NCBI GenBank assembly: GCA_003254905.1
Contig: QANU01058821.1
Coordinates: 60,260-124,259 of the forward strand
Direction: 5' to 3'
Source of the DNA: Nissolia schottii
Lineage: Eukaryota > Streptophyta > Magnoliopsida > Fabales > Fabaceae
DNA: 64,000 nt
This document shows positions 24,068 through 34,439 of this stretch, piece by piece (position 1 is the stretch's first letter; the number at the start of each line of letters is the position of its first letter). The notes under the pieces are model-generated. The model worked only from the letters and a program-made list of their open reading frames with translations, was not told the origin of the DNA and did no database searches. Position numbers and translations under genes: made by a program.

Positions 24068-25036
24068 TGTTGAGTTCTCTCCTCGATGGGAAAATTTTCT
24101 TTAGCCACACAAATCAAAGGAAAGGAACAAGAGAGAATTTATGTGGTTTAACCTTAATTGCCTACATTTACGAATAAGAAGATATCAAATCCTTTAAATT
24201 TGGGAGCAAAATTATAATCACCAATAGATAACTTTTGCATGGCTAAAGTTGCAAACCACTTTCCAAGCCAACTTTTGCAAACAAAGTTGCAAACCCCCCA
24301 CTATGGCAACTTTTGAAAACAAAGTTGTAAACCCTCCACCACAACTCTCACACTACCGCTACTTGCGAACCCCACCACCTAACGACCTCTACATTGCTTG
24401 GAAGACTTTCCACACAAGGACCCCCACATTGGATCCTCTAAGGCTCTTTACATTTTTTATCCCTTCTCACTCCCCAACTAATTCCCCTTACAAGTATTTA
24501 TAGGTAAACAACAATTTACAAGGCAATCAAGTAATTACAACCTCAATCTTAATAATTAATAATTTCCTAGTTTATCAAATAAACTACTCTCATATCAATC
24601 AAAATAATCACAAATATTTTGACTATAATTATAATTAAAATACAAATCTCTTAATAAACATGAAATTATCAATTACCATCTTTACATAGGAATTTTGGCC
24701 AATCCCAACAATCTCCACCTTAAGTCGAATTCCATATGAATCTTCGCAATCTGTAAGTTGCCAAGCAATTATTTAACTCAACATATCATAGTTGTACCTC
24801 TATCATCAGAAACACCAGAAGTGGATCGGAACTTGCTTTGATACTAGTTGTTGGAAAAAAAAACCTAGCCACATAAGAACTTATGTGGTTCGACCTTAAT
24901 TGCATACATCCACAGATGAGAAAGTACAAAATCTATTAAATTTGGGAACAAAATTACAATCACCAATAGACAACTTTTGCACAGCTAAAGTTGCAAACTG
25001 CCCTCCAAGACAACTTTTGCAAGCATAGTTACAAAT

Positions 25037-26005
25037 TGTTAAGAATAATATTAAATTTAGAATATATTAGATTGATTTAATTCCGATTTCATTTGATATT
25101 ACCCTAATTTTGTCATTATGTTGATTTATTCTCATAAGCCTATAAATAGGGCTAAACTTATTGTACTCAATACTGCTTGAAGAATAGAATCCTTGATTGT
25201 CCTTTTCTTTGGTTATCATCTCTGATTAATCATGAAATCTCACATGGTATCAGAGCCATGGCACCCTCCGTGAGAAATCTCGTCTCTGCCACCTCCACCT
25301 CTGCCGCTACTCCTCCATCCTCCCTTGACTCCTCCAACCCCATCCACTCCCTCTGAGAGCACACCCGCGAGGTCCACTCCGTCGACTACAACTCCCTCTG
25401 CACGTCCTGCACCGCTCTTTCCTATTGCCATCATTGCCGCCACCTTTATCGTCACCTGCCGCTAGGCCCACGCCGTTGCCAGATCCGTACTCTTTTCACG
25501 TCGCCGCGTCACGTTTATTGCCACAACTCCTCCATGGTTGCATTGATGCTAGTTGCCGCATTGTTGGTGAGCTCCACCATCGCTCAATCTCCAGCCTCAT
25601 TGCAGGCATCTTCTCCGACAAATTCACCGGTGGCAACTCCTCCGAAGTCTCCGATGTTGCCTATCGCTGCCTCTGTGTAGTCCCTGATGTTTCCGTATAA
25701 GTCCTTGGCACCGCTCTTGTTTTCCCTTAACAACCTTCGCTTGTGACAAGCTAAAAGCTCATGGAGCTTTAGCTTGAGGGAGGGTGTTAAGAATAATATT
25801 AAATTTAGAATATATTAGATTGATTTAGTTCTGATTTCATTTGATATTACCCTAATTTTGTCATTATGTTGATTTATTCTCATAAGCCTATAAATAGGGC
25901 TAAACTTATTGTACTCAATACTGATTGAAGAATAGAATCCTTGATTGTCCTTTTCTTTGGTTATCTTCTTTGGTTATCATCTCTAATTAATCATGAAATC
26001 TCACA
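25037..26005 (+). mobile_element. TRIM-like LTR element, nested
   Basis: LTRs at 25,037-25,244 (208 bp) and 25,785-26,005 (221 bp) are nearly identical. The second has a 13-bp local duplication (around GGTTATC) that accounts for the length difference. Both start TGTTAAGAATAAT and end CTCACA. A perfect tRNA-Met primer site TGGTATCAGAGC sits at 25,245-25,256 and a polypurine tract GAGGGAGGG just before 25,785. A promoter-like CCTATAAATAGGGC occurs in each LTR. The 540-bp interior begins with a gag-leader-like ATG (25,258; MAPSVRNLVSATSTSAATPP) but soon hits stops. It cannot encode its own proteins. Near-identical LTRs point to a fairly recent insertion. Confidence 0.9.
25534..25680 (+). CDS. 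AGP-like short ORF inside the TRIM interior
   Basis: A 48-residue frame with the layout of the start of an arabinogalactan protein. Residues 1-17 form a signal-peptide-like stretch (MVALMLVAALLVSSTIA), followed by Gln and a Pro/Ala/Ser/Thr-rich part (for example SPVATPPKSP) with the SP, TP and AP dipeptides typical of glycomodules. It lacks a C-terminal GPI signal and stops at 25,678-25,680. It could be a captured host fragment, or chance in C-rich DNA, since another frame is also open here (25,425-25,700). Its expression is unknown; the LTR promoter lies upstream. Confidence 0.35.
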   Translation: MVALMLVAALLVSSTIAQSPASLQASSPTNSPVATPPKSPMLPIAASV

Positions 26006-26596
26006 CCCTCTACTATGATAACTTTTGATAACAAAGTTGCAAACCTTCAGCACAACTCTTGTACCGTTGGTACTTGTGAAACACATCACTTGACCTCTAC
26101 GTTGTGTGGAAAACTTTCGAGACAAGGATCCTACACCTGGATTCTTTAAGGCTCCTCACATTTTTACTCTCTTCTTACACCCCCATATCATCCACTAAGG
26201 CCACCAGACAAAGTTACAAACCTTCACCATAAGTATTTATAAGCCAACAACAATTTACAAGACAATTAGCTAATTACAACCTCAATCATAATAATTAATA
26301 ATTTTTTATTTTATCAAATAAATCGCTCTCATATCAATCAAAATAATCACAAATCTTTTACAATAATTGCAATTAAAACAAAAATCTCCAAAAAAAAAAA
26401 AAGAAACTATCAGTTACCATTTTTTCATAGGAGTTTGAGTCAAACCCAACTACAAATAATACTTGCACAATTTACAAATCTTTGAGCAACATATAATACT
26501 TACACTTTTGCTATCAGAAAGGTACCGAATCTATTAAATTTATGAGCAACATTACAATCACTAACAAACAACTTTTTCACGACTAAAGTTAGAAAC

Positions 26597-27194
26597 CTTG
26601 GAAGATCATCACCGATAGGCTAAGTGACAAACCACACAAACGAGTCAGGCGTCATATTTTGACCCAAAACCTTAAGACAATGAGTCTATGAGTCCTCCAA
26701 CTTATATGTTCACTTAGTCCAACACTAACCAACGTGGGACTTTTCTACTATATTCACACTTGAAACCCAACAATCTTTTCCTTAAGTGTAAGCCCATATG
26801 AGTATTCAGTGGCATCAACACGAGCCACACATGCTCTTCACTTGTACTGCCTTCACTCCGGGGAACACATTGTTCGGCCTCCACACTGTCGAAAAGACTT
26901 CTGCTACAAGAGATCTCACACCTGGATCCAACGACCACCATTGCTTCAATACTTGATTAAGCCGAATCTATACCATCAACTTTGATACCAGTTGTTGGGA
27001 GGGGGAGCCCAAAATTTTGGAAGATCAACATCAATGGGCTAAGTAAGAAGTCGCACAAGTGGGCATGACATCACATCTTGATCTAAAACCTTAAGGCAAT
27101 GAGTCTACAAGTCACTCCACTTATATACTCTTCACTTAGTCCATCACTAACCAATATGACACTTTTTCACTACACTCACATTTGAAATCCAACA
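26597..27194 (-). mobile_element. TRIM-like element, minus strand
   Basis: Two similar copies, 26,597-26,772 (probably clipped at its outer end) and 26,993-27,194, share 'ggaagatca', 'gggctaagt'-like and 'ccttaaggcaatgagtcta'-like blocks and end in CCCAACA / TCCAACA. The 220-bp interior, read on the minus strand, starts ACTGGTATCAAAG, a tRNA-Met-type primer site. It ends with the purine-rich AAGGAAAAGATTG. No coding capacity. The 75-codon minus-strand frame across it is not a gene. Confidence 0.65.
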
Positions 27195-29239
27195 AAAACC
27201 TCTTACGTTACAACCTCTCATTGTAATCTGAAAGTCATTATCCAAATGGTATATAATTAAAGAATATATAAATTAATGTAAAGGTTGGACAGTGTGTCAA
27301 ACAAAATAATGTTGAAGGCTGTACTAAATTTTTCTAATTGTAATAAAACACACCTGGGCCAAATTATTGAATAGAATTTGGAGAAGCAAATTAAATTCTG
27401 TAAACAGAAATCAGTGGAAGTAGATTGTAACTAAGCCTAGTTCTCAGTTCTTGAATATGATGCTATGTATCTACTTAAAACTTGTCTGGCCTGAAGATAT
27501 TGACAGTGTGGTAGAGATTCTTGTAGCCTAAAAGGGGTGTTATTACATTTGACCTAAACACAATATGGCAATGTTGGTGCAGTAGTGTGCCAGAGAACAA
27601 TGTTTGATTCTGTAACCAGATACAAAGACTATTTGCGTCTTCCACAGCCAATATTTGAGTCAATGTCCCTCAAGAACAGGACAGTTATTTGGCTCTCCTA
27701 CTCCCTCATGACATTTGTATAATCAAGAATAAGTTATTTTTATTCTAAAAAGTTATAAACTTTGGATAATTAAATTTAAGAACCTGTCTCCCAAGGTTCT
27801 CTAACCGGCAATGGCATCTCCCATGTACTTAAAGGTATTGATTCCTTTACTTCTCGGTAGATATCCAATTAGATGCTATATTTACTTGCGTGGCACTTCA
27901 CTAATGATTTTGATAGAATAATATCATTTGTGTTATTTTTTTTTTGAGCTACCTTTGTGGTTGATAGTGATCTTAACTTTTCTCTCCATCAATGTTTAAG
28001 AGCATGTCCAATAAACATGTTGACCTTCCCAATCCCTCTTTGGACAAGGAAGTGTCAACAAGGGGCTGGTCCCCACCATTGAACAAGTTGGAAAGTGGGC
28101 TGAGTTCCATGTTATTGGGAACGGTCTCACATCTAATTAGATAAATGATCACTTGACACGTGGCCTTGTCATAATTTTTAACAATTTTTTTGTTTAGCAT
28201 AACCAATGAAAAAACATGTTGGGCATAGTTAAAACTAAAGTTGGTCAATTCCATTGGAAAAAATAACAGTTTTAGTCTCTTTCTCTTTTTGTAACTCATT
28301 GATGAAGTGACTATCAATGTGCAAAGGTGGAGCCAAAAGTAACACTCTATATTATTCCACCATTGGCGATGCTCAAAAGAATAGTGTCAATTCAAAGATG
28401 TTAAGTGGTACAACAAACGTTACTCTGCGTGATAAAACGTGGACTAGGTATGCCTCAATTCAACCCTCAACACCTTATATGTGTGTAATTTTTGAAGCTG
28501 TTCTACTTAAAATACATGTTAATTGAAGTCAAATGTAAGGTAAGATGCATGCATGAAACAAGTCGATAAGATGTACTTATAGGCACATGCGACATGTACA
28601 CATGCAATTAAACCATGACACGCATGGTTTGTTTGTTTAATGATGCAAAACAGGATGAGACACAAAAATACACACCACAAACACATATTAACTTTTGAAT
28701 ATATATGTATTTTATTGAAGACAGTATGTGTCCAAGTGAAAGGTTTCTAGACTAAGCTATAAGTTTATTGCACTTTTATTTTATGATAAGCATCTCAAAC
28801 TAGAAGCTAGAGTCATTGACTATACCATTGGCTAGCTTGGCAAACCACTAAATGAACATTTAATCAAAAGCAAGAGTACAGACATGTACACCTTGTATTT
28901 TTATAACCCAACTTCTTCTTTAAAGACATGTGCAATTTGACTCTTAGGTAATATACTCAAAAGTTAGAGAAATTATTATGCCAAAGATTGTATTCTGACC
29001 TCTTTAAGATACATTTCAACTTTAGTCCGTGAAAGAATTCATTACTACCCAATACAATTACTTGAAATGTCATTTTAGTAGTGGAAGAGAACAATCATAA
29101 TTGACGTTTCCTGATAACTTATTAATTTTTCTAAAAGTCATATGAAAAATAAGATAAAATTTGATTGATTGATAATGTAAAATAGTTTATATTAACAATC
29201 TCTTCAAATTAATCACTTTGTTAAATTAAAACCATTATG
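27195..29239. other. Intergenic, no gene recognised (contains one MITE)
   Basis: AT-rich DNA with only short frames. The main structure is the inverted-repeat element at 28,000-28,374 listed separately. Confidence 0.45.
28000..28374. mobile_element. MITE with GAGCAT ends
   Basis: The left end GAGCATGTCCAATAAACATG is mirrored at the right, whose reverse complement starts GAGCATCGCCAATGGTGG. 'GAGCATCNCCAA' ends are widespread in plant MITEs. The target duplication was not resolved, so hAT-like or PIF-like membership is open. The 114-codon minus-strand frame across it is a by-product. Confidence 0.6.
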
Positions 29240-29524
29240 TGCTAGAATATCTTATTAGAATAAAATCATATCTTAATACTATTCTACATTAATTTATGAT
29301 ATCTTAGATTTATCCTAAATTGATTTAGATCTTATTTAGTTTGATTTATTCTGATTTATTTTGATTCTGTTTATTATGACTTTATTTTATTCTTAACCTA
29401 TAAATAAGCGTTAACTTCTTTGTATTCCACACAACTCTGATAATACATTATTTTTTTGTTCTTTGTAACCTCTCTCTGGTCTTTGTTGTCTCCCCCTTTA
29501 CCCATTCCTTCGAGATGTTTAACA
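29240..29524 (+). repeat. LTR 1 of the tandem TRIM
   Basis: Starts TGCTAGAATATC (one change from the other copies) and ends TTTAACA directly before a decayed tRNA-Met primer site at 29,525. The most diverged of the three. Confidence 0.85.
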
Positions 29525-29982
29525 TGATATCAGGGCCATGATATCCGCCTCGAACCCTTTACCCATTTCTGTTGCTCCAAAGCCTATCCTCTAGGCTCTC
29601 CACGAAAATTCTCTTTGTTGCCATATATGTCTATTTTCCCGCTTTCCATTCTCCACAAAATCTCTAATCTTTATTCCCTATTAGTCATGTTTCCAACCTC
29701 TTGATGTTGCCTTTGTTGCCTCCGCTCAGTCTCGATGTTGCCTTATCTGTCTTTGTGTAGATCAGATTGTTGCCTATTGTTGCCTTTGTGCAGCGTGAAA
29801 TTATTACCTCTCGATGTTGCCTTTTACTAGTTTCTCCCAGCTCGTCGTTTTGTTTACATACAGATGACCCAACTCCCTATTTTTGTACTAGCCTAGACTT
29901 CTTTGTTGTTGCTCTTGTTTTCCCTACAACCTCCGCTGCTTTGTGACAAGCTTAAAGCTCAATGAACTTTAACTTGAGAAGG

Positions 29983-30232
29983 TGTTAGAATATCTTATTA
30001 GAATAAAATCATACCTCAATACTATCCTACATTGATTTAGTTCTTATTTAGTATGATTTACTCTTGTTTATTTTGATTCTTCTCACTGTAACTTTATTCT
30101 ATGCCTAGCCTACAAATAGGCGTTGACTACTTTGTGTTCCACACAACTCTGATAATACAATGTTATTACTTTGTTCCCTCTCTATGGTCTTTGTTGCCTC
30201 CCCCTTTACTTGTTCCTTCAAGATATTTAACA
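29983..30232 (+). repeat. LTR 2 (shared) of the tandem TRIM
   Basis: Starts TGTTAGAATATC and ends TTTAACA, followed by an intact TGGTATCAGAGC primer site at 30,233. It serves as 3' LTR for the left interior and 5' LTR for the right one. Shorter than the others by an internal deletion after 'cctacattgattta'. Confidence 0.85.
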
Positions 30233-30788
30233 TGGTATCAGAGCATGGTATCTGTCTTGAATCTTTTACCCATTTTCACTGCCTTAGAGCTTATCTTTTA
30301 GGCTTTCTACAAAAATTCTCTCCACTTACATCTCTGTCTATTTTCTTGCTTTCCGTTCTCCACAAAATCTCCAAGTTGTCTTCCCTAGTAGTCACGTTTC
30401 CAACCTCTCGATATTACCTTTGTTGCCTCCACGCGGTCTCGATGTTGCCTTTGCTGCCTCCGCGCAGTCTCGATGTTTCCTTATTCTACCTTTGTGTAGA
30501 TCATATTGTTACCTATTGCTTGTTCCACCCAGCTCTCGATGTTGCCTTATTTTGCCTCCATGCAGACTGTATTTTTTCTTGTTGCTACCTCTGTGCAACC
30601 TCGGTTATTGCCTCTTAATGTGGCCTTTTATTGGTTCTGACCAACTTGTCATTTTGTTTATGTACAAACGACCCAATTCCATGTTTTCATACCGGCCTAG
30701 ACTTCTCCGTTACCGCTCTTGTTTCCCAGACAATCTCTGCTGCTTTGTGACGAATTTAAAGCTTAAGGAGCTTTAACTTGATGAAGGA

Positions 30789-31061
30789 TGTTAGAATATT
30801 TGATTAAGATAAAATCATATTTCAATACTATCCTACATTGATTTATGATATCCTAGATTGATTTAGTTCTTATTTAGTCTGATTTACTCTTGATTTATTT
30901 TGATTCTATTTATTATGACTTTATTCTATGCTTAGTCTATAAATAGGTGTTGACTCTTTTATATTACACACAACTCTAATAATACAATATTATTATTTCT
31001 CAGTTCTCTGTCTTTCAATATTTTTTACTGTTGTTACGTGTTTATCCAAGATGCTTAACCA
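30789..31061 (+). repeat. LTR 3 of the tandem TRIM
   Basis: Starts TGTTAGAATATTTG and fades near CTTAACCA at 31,061. No primer site follows, as expected for a 3' LTR. Confidence 0.8.
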
Positions 31062-32037
31062 ATATAAATTGTGACATTGGTTTCACTCTAGAAAAAAGTA
31101 ACACTCAATTTGTTTGTAGAGTTAATAAAAATGGTACATGTAGTAACACAAACACCCTCAATCTATAATTATGGTTTAAAGTAAACAATATTTAGGCATG
31201 CATGAACTGCATGCCTCCTATTATATTCCCCTCACACTTATCTGCACACACTCAGTCAGAACCTTAATAGAGATTGAAATTTAATGGTTGCATTGTGAGT
31301 TCTTTAATTGTATAAATATGATTTTTTGTGAACAGAGAAGAAGTACAAAAATTTCTCTTGTATCACTAATTACATGCTTACAGCAAAGCAGGTCTGGTTC
31401 AGAACAAGTATCATTCACCTTACTAATTAAAATATATATTTATGAAGAGAAGAACCTATTTTAATATATATAACTAACATGTTTAAGGTACAAGGGACAC
31501 CTAATTAGTATTCTAATTCAGTTAATCAGAGTGAGGAACAAAAACCTTGGCTGGTTCATGAACTTGGGATTTAGAGCTGTCCACATTGTTTGACCACATT
31601 GCAGTTGAAACATGAAAGGTTATTATTATGGTGGACAGGGAAAATATTCGTATCTGTCAAAGAAGTTAGATGGATTTCCTCACTAGCTGCATATGGTAGA
31701 AGCACGTACATGGCCGTTTGGATTGACTTCTAAAAAATTTACTTACTTAAAAAATAATAAGTGTTAAAATATAATTTAAATTTTTTTTTTAAACAATGTT
31801 AAATACCACTTTTTTTTGTAAGTTTAGAAGGTTTTACTTTTATAAAAAGTGAAAGAATGGGTAGTATCTTGTAATTGTAAACTAAACCTCTTAAAAAAAA
31901 TTATACTTAAAAATATAACTAAGATAAATGTTTTTTTTTAAAGTCAATCCAAACAAGCCCATAATGTACGACAATGCCAACTTATGTATGACTTTATGAA
32001 ACATAAATGCTCAAATAATCAATCATGAATCAGTTAT
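31062..32037. other. Intergenic, no gene recognised (contains one MITE)
   Basis: AT-rich spacer between LTR elements. The MITE at 31,712-31,960 is its only recognised structure. Confidence 0.45.
31712..31960. mobile_element. MITE with GGCCGTTTGGATTGACTT ends
   Basis: The left end GGCCGTTTGGATTGACTT matches the reverse complement of the right end GGGCTTGTTTGGATTGACTT. The 249-bp body is AT-rich, non-coding and partly self-complementary. Confidence 0.65.
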
Positions 32038-32258
32038 AATAAAATATTATTAGAATGCAGATATTCTTATCCTAAATAATTAGATAGATACATGTTGATA
32101 TTATAAATATTTGATATGTTTTTATGTATTCTCATCCTTAGACTATAAACAGACATTTGGGTGCTCATTGTATAACAAATCATTGAGATGAAAGCTCCAA
32201 TTCCTTCTTTATTCTTTCTCACTTTCATCTCTACTATTTTTCCTATTATTTCATAACA
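32038..32258 (+). repeat. 5' LTR of second copia element
   Basis: Pairs with 36,242-36,464. Its first bases are eroded (no clean TG); it ends TTTCATAACA at 32,258, just before the primer site. Confidence 0.8.
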
Positions 32259-32394
32259 TGTTATCAACACTTATTATGTTGGTACTTTTACGACCTTTTC
32301 TCATTGGTGTTTTCTTTCTTTCTTGTTTTGTTTTCAAATGAAGATCATGGATATTTCTTATTCATTGGTTAAACTCAAGACCAATAAGGAAGAC

Positions 32395-33259
32395 ATGTGA
32401 TTGGTTGATAGTGCTACAACGCACACAATACTTATAAAAGATACTTTGCCTCTCTTGTTATGAAAGAGGCCAATGTTAATACAATATCTGACAATACAAA
32501 TTTAATTGAAGGTTTTGGAAAAGATAATATAGTACTAATCAGAGGGACAAAATTTCTTATTTCTTATAGATAATGCATTATTATCTAGTAAGAATCAATG
32601 AAACTTGCTAAATTTTAAAAACATTCGCCAAAATGAATATCATATTGAGACTATAAATGAGGAGAATAATGAATATCTCCATATCACAATTATCATATTG
32701 GTAAGAAATGTGTAGCGGAAAAACTACCCGCTTTCTCCTCCAGTTTGTACTATACAAACATTGACACAATTGAAAGTTATGCTACATTAAACCAGACGCT
32801 TAATGACACAAATGTTTTTACCATTTGGCATGATCGGTTAGGCCATCCTGGTTCAACTATGATGTGAAGAATTATTGAAAATTCACTTTGGCATCCATTG
32901 AAGAGTCAAAAGATTCTTCAATTTAAAGAATTCTCATGCGTTGCTTCTCAAGGAAGTTAATTGTAAGACCATCACCAGTTAAGGTTGAGATTCAATTGCA
33001 TTTCTGAAACATATTAAGGTGATATATGTGGGTCCATTTACTCTCCATGTGGACCGTTTAGATATTATATGGTTTTAATAGATGCATTGACAAGATGGTC
33101 ACATGTGTGCTTATTGTCAACTCGCAGCATGGCGTTTGCGAGGTTACTTGCTCATATAATAAAATTAAGAGCACAAATTTCAGATTATGCCATTAATACA
33201 ATTTGTTTTGATAATATTGGTGAATTTAGATCTCAAGCTTTTAATGATTATTGTATGTC
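32395..33259 (+). pseudogene. Copia protease and first half of integrase (remnant)
   Basis: A protease active-site-like LVDSATTHTIL occurs near 32,404-32,440. The GAG-pre-integrase motif TIWHDRLGHPGS follows near 32,825-32,865. The integrase core starts with VLIDALTRWSHVCLLSTRS (from about 33,069) and reads to DYCMS at 33,259, where a short retroposon interrupts it. Stops and frameshifts precede the core. Confidence 0.8.
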
Positions 33260-33434
33260 TTTTTTCGTAAAGTCAAAAATAAATCTTGTTGCTCAAAAGA
33301 AGGGTAGAGATCTCCATTACAGTGACCCAAACCATTGAGCCCCTGACGCACGGCTTGGTAGGGAAATTAAATGCCTAATCAAAATTCCTCTTTTTTGAGT
33401 AATGAAATTTGTTCTTGACTTATCGAAAAAAATT
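33260..33434. mobile_element. Short retroposon in the integrase, 13-bp target duplication
   Basis: A 175-bp insertion is flanked by the perfect direct repeat ATTATTGTATGTC (33,247-33,259 and 33,435-33,447). It begins with a T-run (TTTTTTCG) and ends with an A-run (CGAAAAAAA), so its orientation is ambiguous. Long target duplications plus A-runs indicate LINE-machinery insertion (a SINE or a truncated LINE 3' end). No convincing tRNA-type box A/B was seen. The integrase reading continues after the second repeat copy. Confidence 0.75.
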
Positions 33435-33958
33435 ATTATTGTATGTCAATTGGAATAACAATTGAAGAGCCTATTCCTCATGTTCATGCAAAAAATGGTC
33501 TAGCATAATCATTTATTAAACGCTTCCAATTAATAGTTAGCCCAATGCTTATGAGGACAAAACTTCATGTTTCAACATGGGGACATGTTATTCTACATAC
33601 AACAATACTTTTACGCATCAGGCTAACAAGATATCATAAATTCTCCCTATTACAATTGGCTTTTGGTTTAGAACCAAATATTTTCCATCTTAGAATTTTT
33701 GGATGTACGGTTTATGTTCTAATTTCTCCACCACAACGCACAAAAATTGGACCTCAAAGAAGGTTGGGAATATATGTTGGTTATGGATCCCCTTCTATCA
33801 TCAAATATTTTGAACTAATAACCGAAAGTTTGTTTACAACAAGATTTTCTTATTGCCATTTTGATGAAACAATTTTTTTGGCATTAGGAGGAGAAAATAA
33901 GCAGTTGAAAAATGAAATAACATGGAATACATTGACCTTATCTCATTTAGATCCTTGA
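33435..33958 (+). pseudogene. Second half of copia integrase (remnant)
   Basis: After the retroposon the integrase reading resumes (YCMSIGITIEEPIPHVHAK). An open stretch from 33,545 has LLMRTKLHVSTWGHVILH-like residues, then LQLAFGLEPNIFHLRIFGC and YVGYGSPSIIKYFE, the typical C-terminal part of copia integrases. Stops interrupt it. Confidence 0.8.
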
Positions 33959-34439
33959 ACAAGGCAATGTGAACTAGAAGTGCCAAAAATAGTTCATTTG
34001 CAAAATATTACAAATCAACTTCTAGATGCATTTATTGACCCAGTGAGAATTACAAAATATAATATAACAGCTGCAAATGATCCAATTTGAATTAATGTCA
34101 CAGAAGGACAACTTATTAGTGCAAATTAAAGTGAGTCACACCCAAAACATGGCAAACCCATTGGTTCCAAGATAAAAATCAATGAAAAAGGAAATGAGCA
34201 GTTGATCAAAATGGTCACAATATGGAGGTTGGTGCTCAAAAGGAGCCCTACATATAACTATTGATAAAATCCTAGAAGAGGTTCAGGTACCTAAAAATGA
34301 GGAAAATGAAGAGATCTCAATTAGTTATGTCACCACAGAAAAAATATGGAACTGAAAAATACTATTGTTGACAAAATTTTTGCATATAATGTTGCTATTG
34401 AAATAGTAAGGCAAGATGAGGAACCAAAATGTATCAAAG

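Larger units (their letters stand above)
24068..26451 (-). mobile_element. Small non-autonomous LTR element with a second LTR element nested in it
   Basis: Two similar LTRs lie on the minus strand: one at about 24,068-24,710 and one at about 24,849-26,451 after removing the inserted 25,037-26,005 element. Shared blocks include 'acaacaatttacaag' and 'ctctcatatcaatcaaaata'. LTR ends are TGTTGGG...CAACA. The internal part is only about 138 bp (24,711-24,848). Read on the minus strand it begins with CTAGTATCAAAGCAAG, a primer-binding-site-like sequence for tRNA-Met, and ends with the purine-rich AAGGTGGAGAT. There is no coding capacity, so it fits a TRIM. Outer target duplications were not found. 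Confidence 0.65.
29240..31061 (+). mobile_element. Tandem TRIM-like element: LTR-internal-LTR-internal-LTR
   Basis: Three related LTRs lie at 29,240-29,524, 29,983-30,232 and 30,789-31,061. They start TGYTAGAATATYTKATTA, contain a TATA-like CTATAAATA/CTACAAATA, and the first two end TTTAACA. Primer sites follow the first (TGATATCAGGGCC, decayed) and second (TGGTATCAGAGC). The two interiors (458 and 556 bp) are related and contain 'tctcgatgttgcc' repeats. They end in 'gtgacaagcttaaagct'-like and purine-rich sequence just before the next LTR, as does the nested TRIM at 25 kb, so both belong to one broad family. No coding capacity. Confidence 0.85.

Noticed and set aside
24849-25036. Start of an annotated gene with ATG in the 24.2-24.5 kb open frame
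   Set aside because: The 84-codon frame at 24,249-24,503 lies within an LTR whose second copy at 24.85-26.45 kb does not keep the frame.
27973-28317. 114-codon minus-strand frame
   Set aside because: It lies inside the inverted-repeat MITE at 28.0-28.4 kb and matches no family I know.
30160-30776. Long overlapping Leu/Cys/Ser-rich frames
   Set aside because: They run across an LTR and the 'tctcgatgttgcc' repeats of the tandem TRIM interior in two frames at once; repeat by-products.
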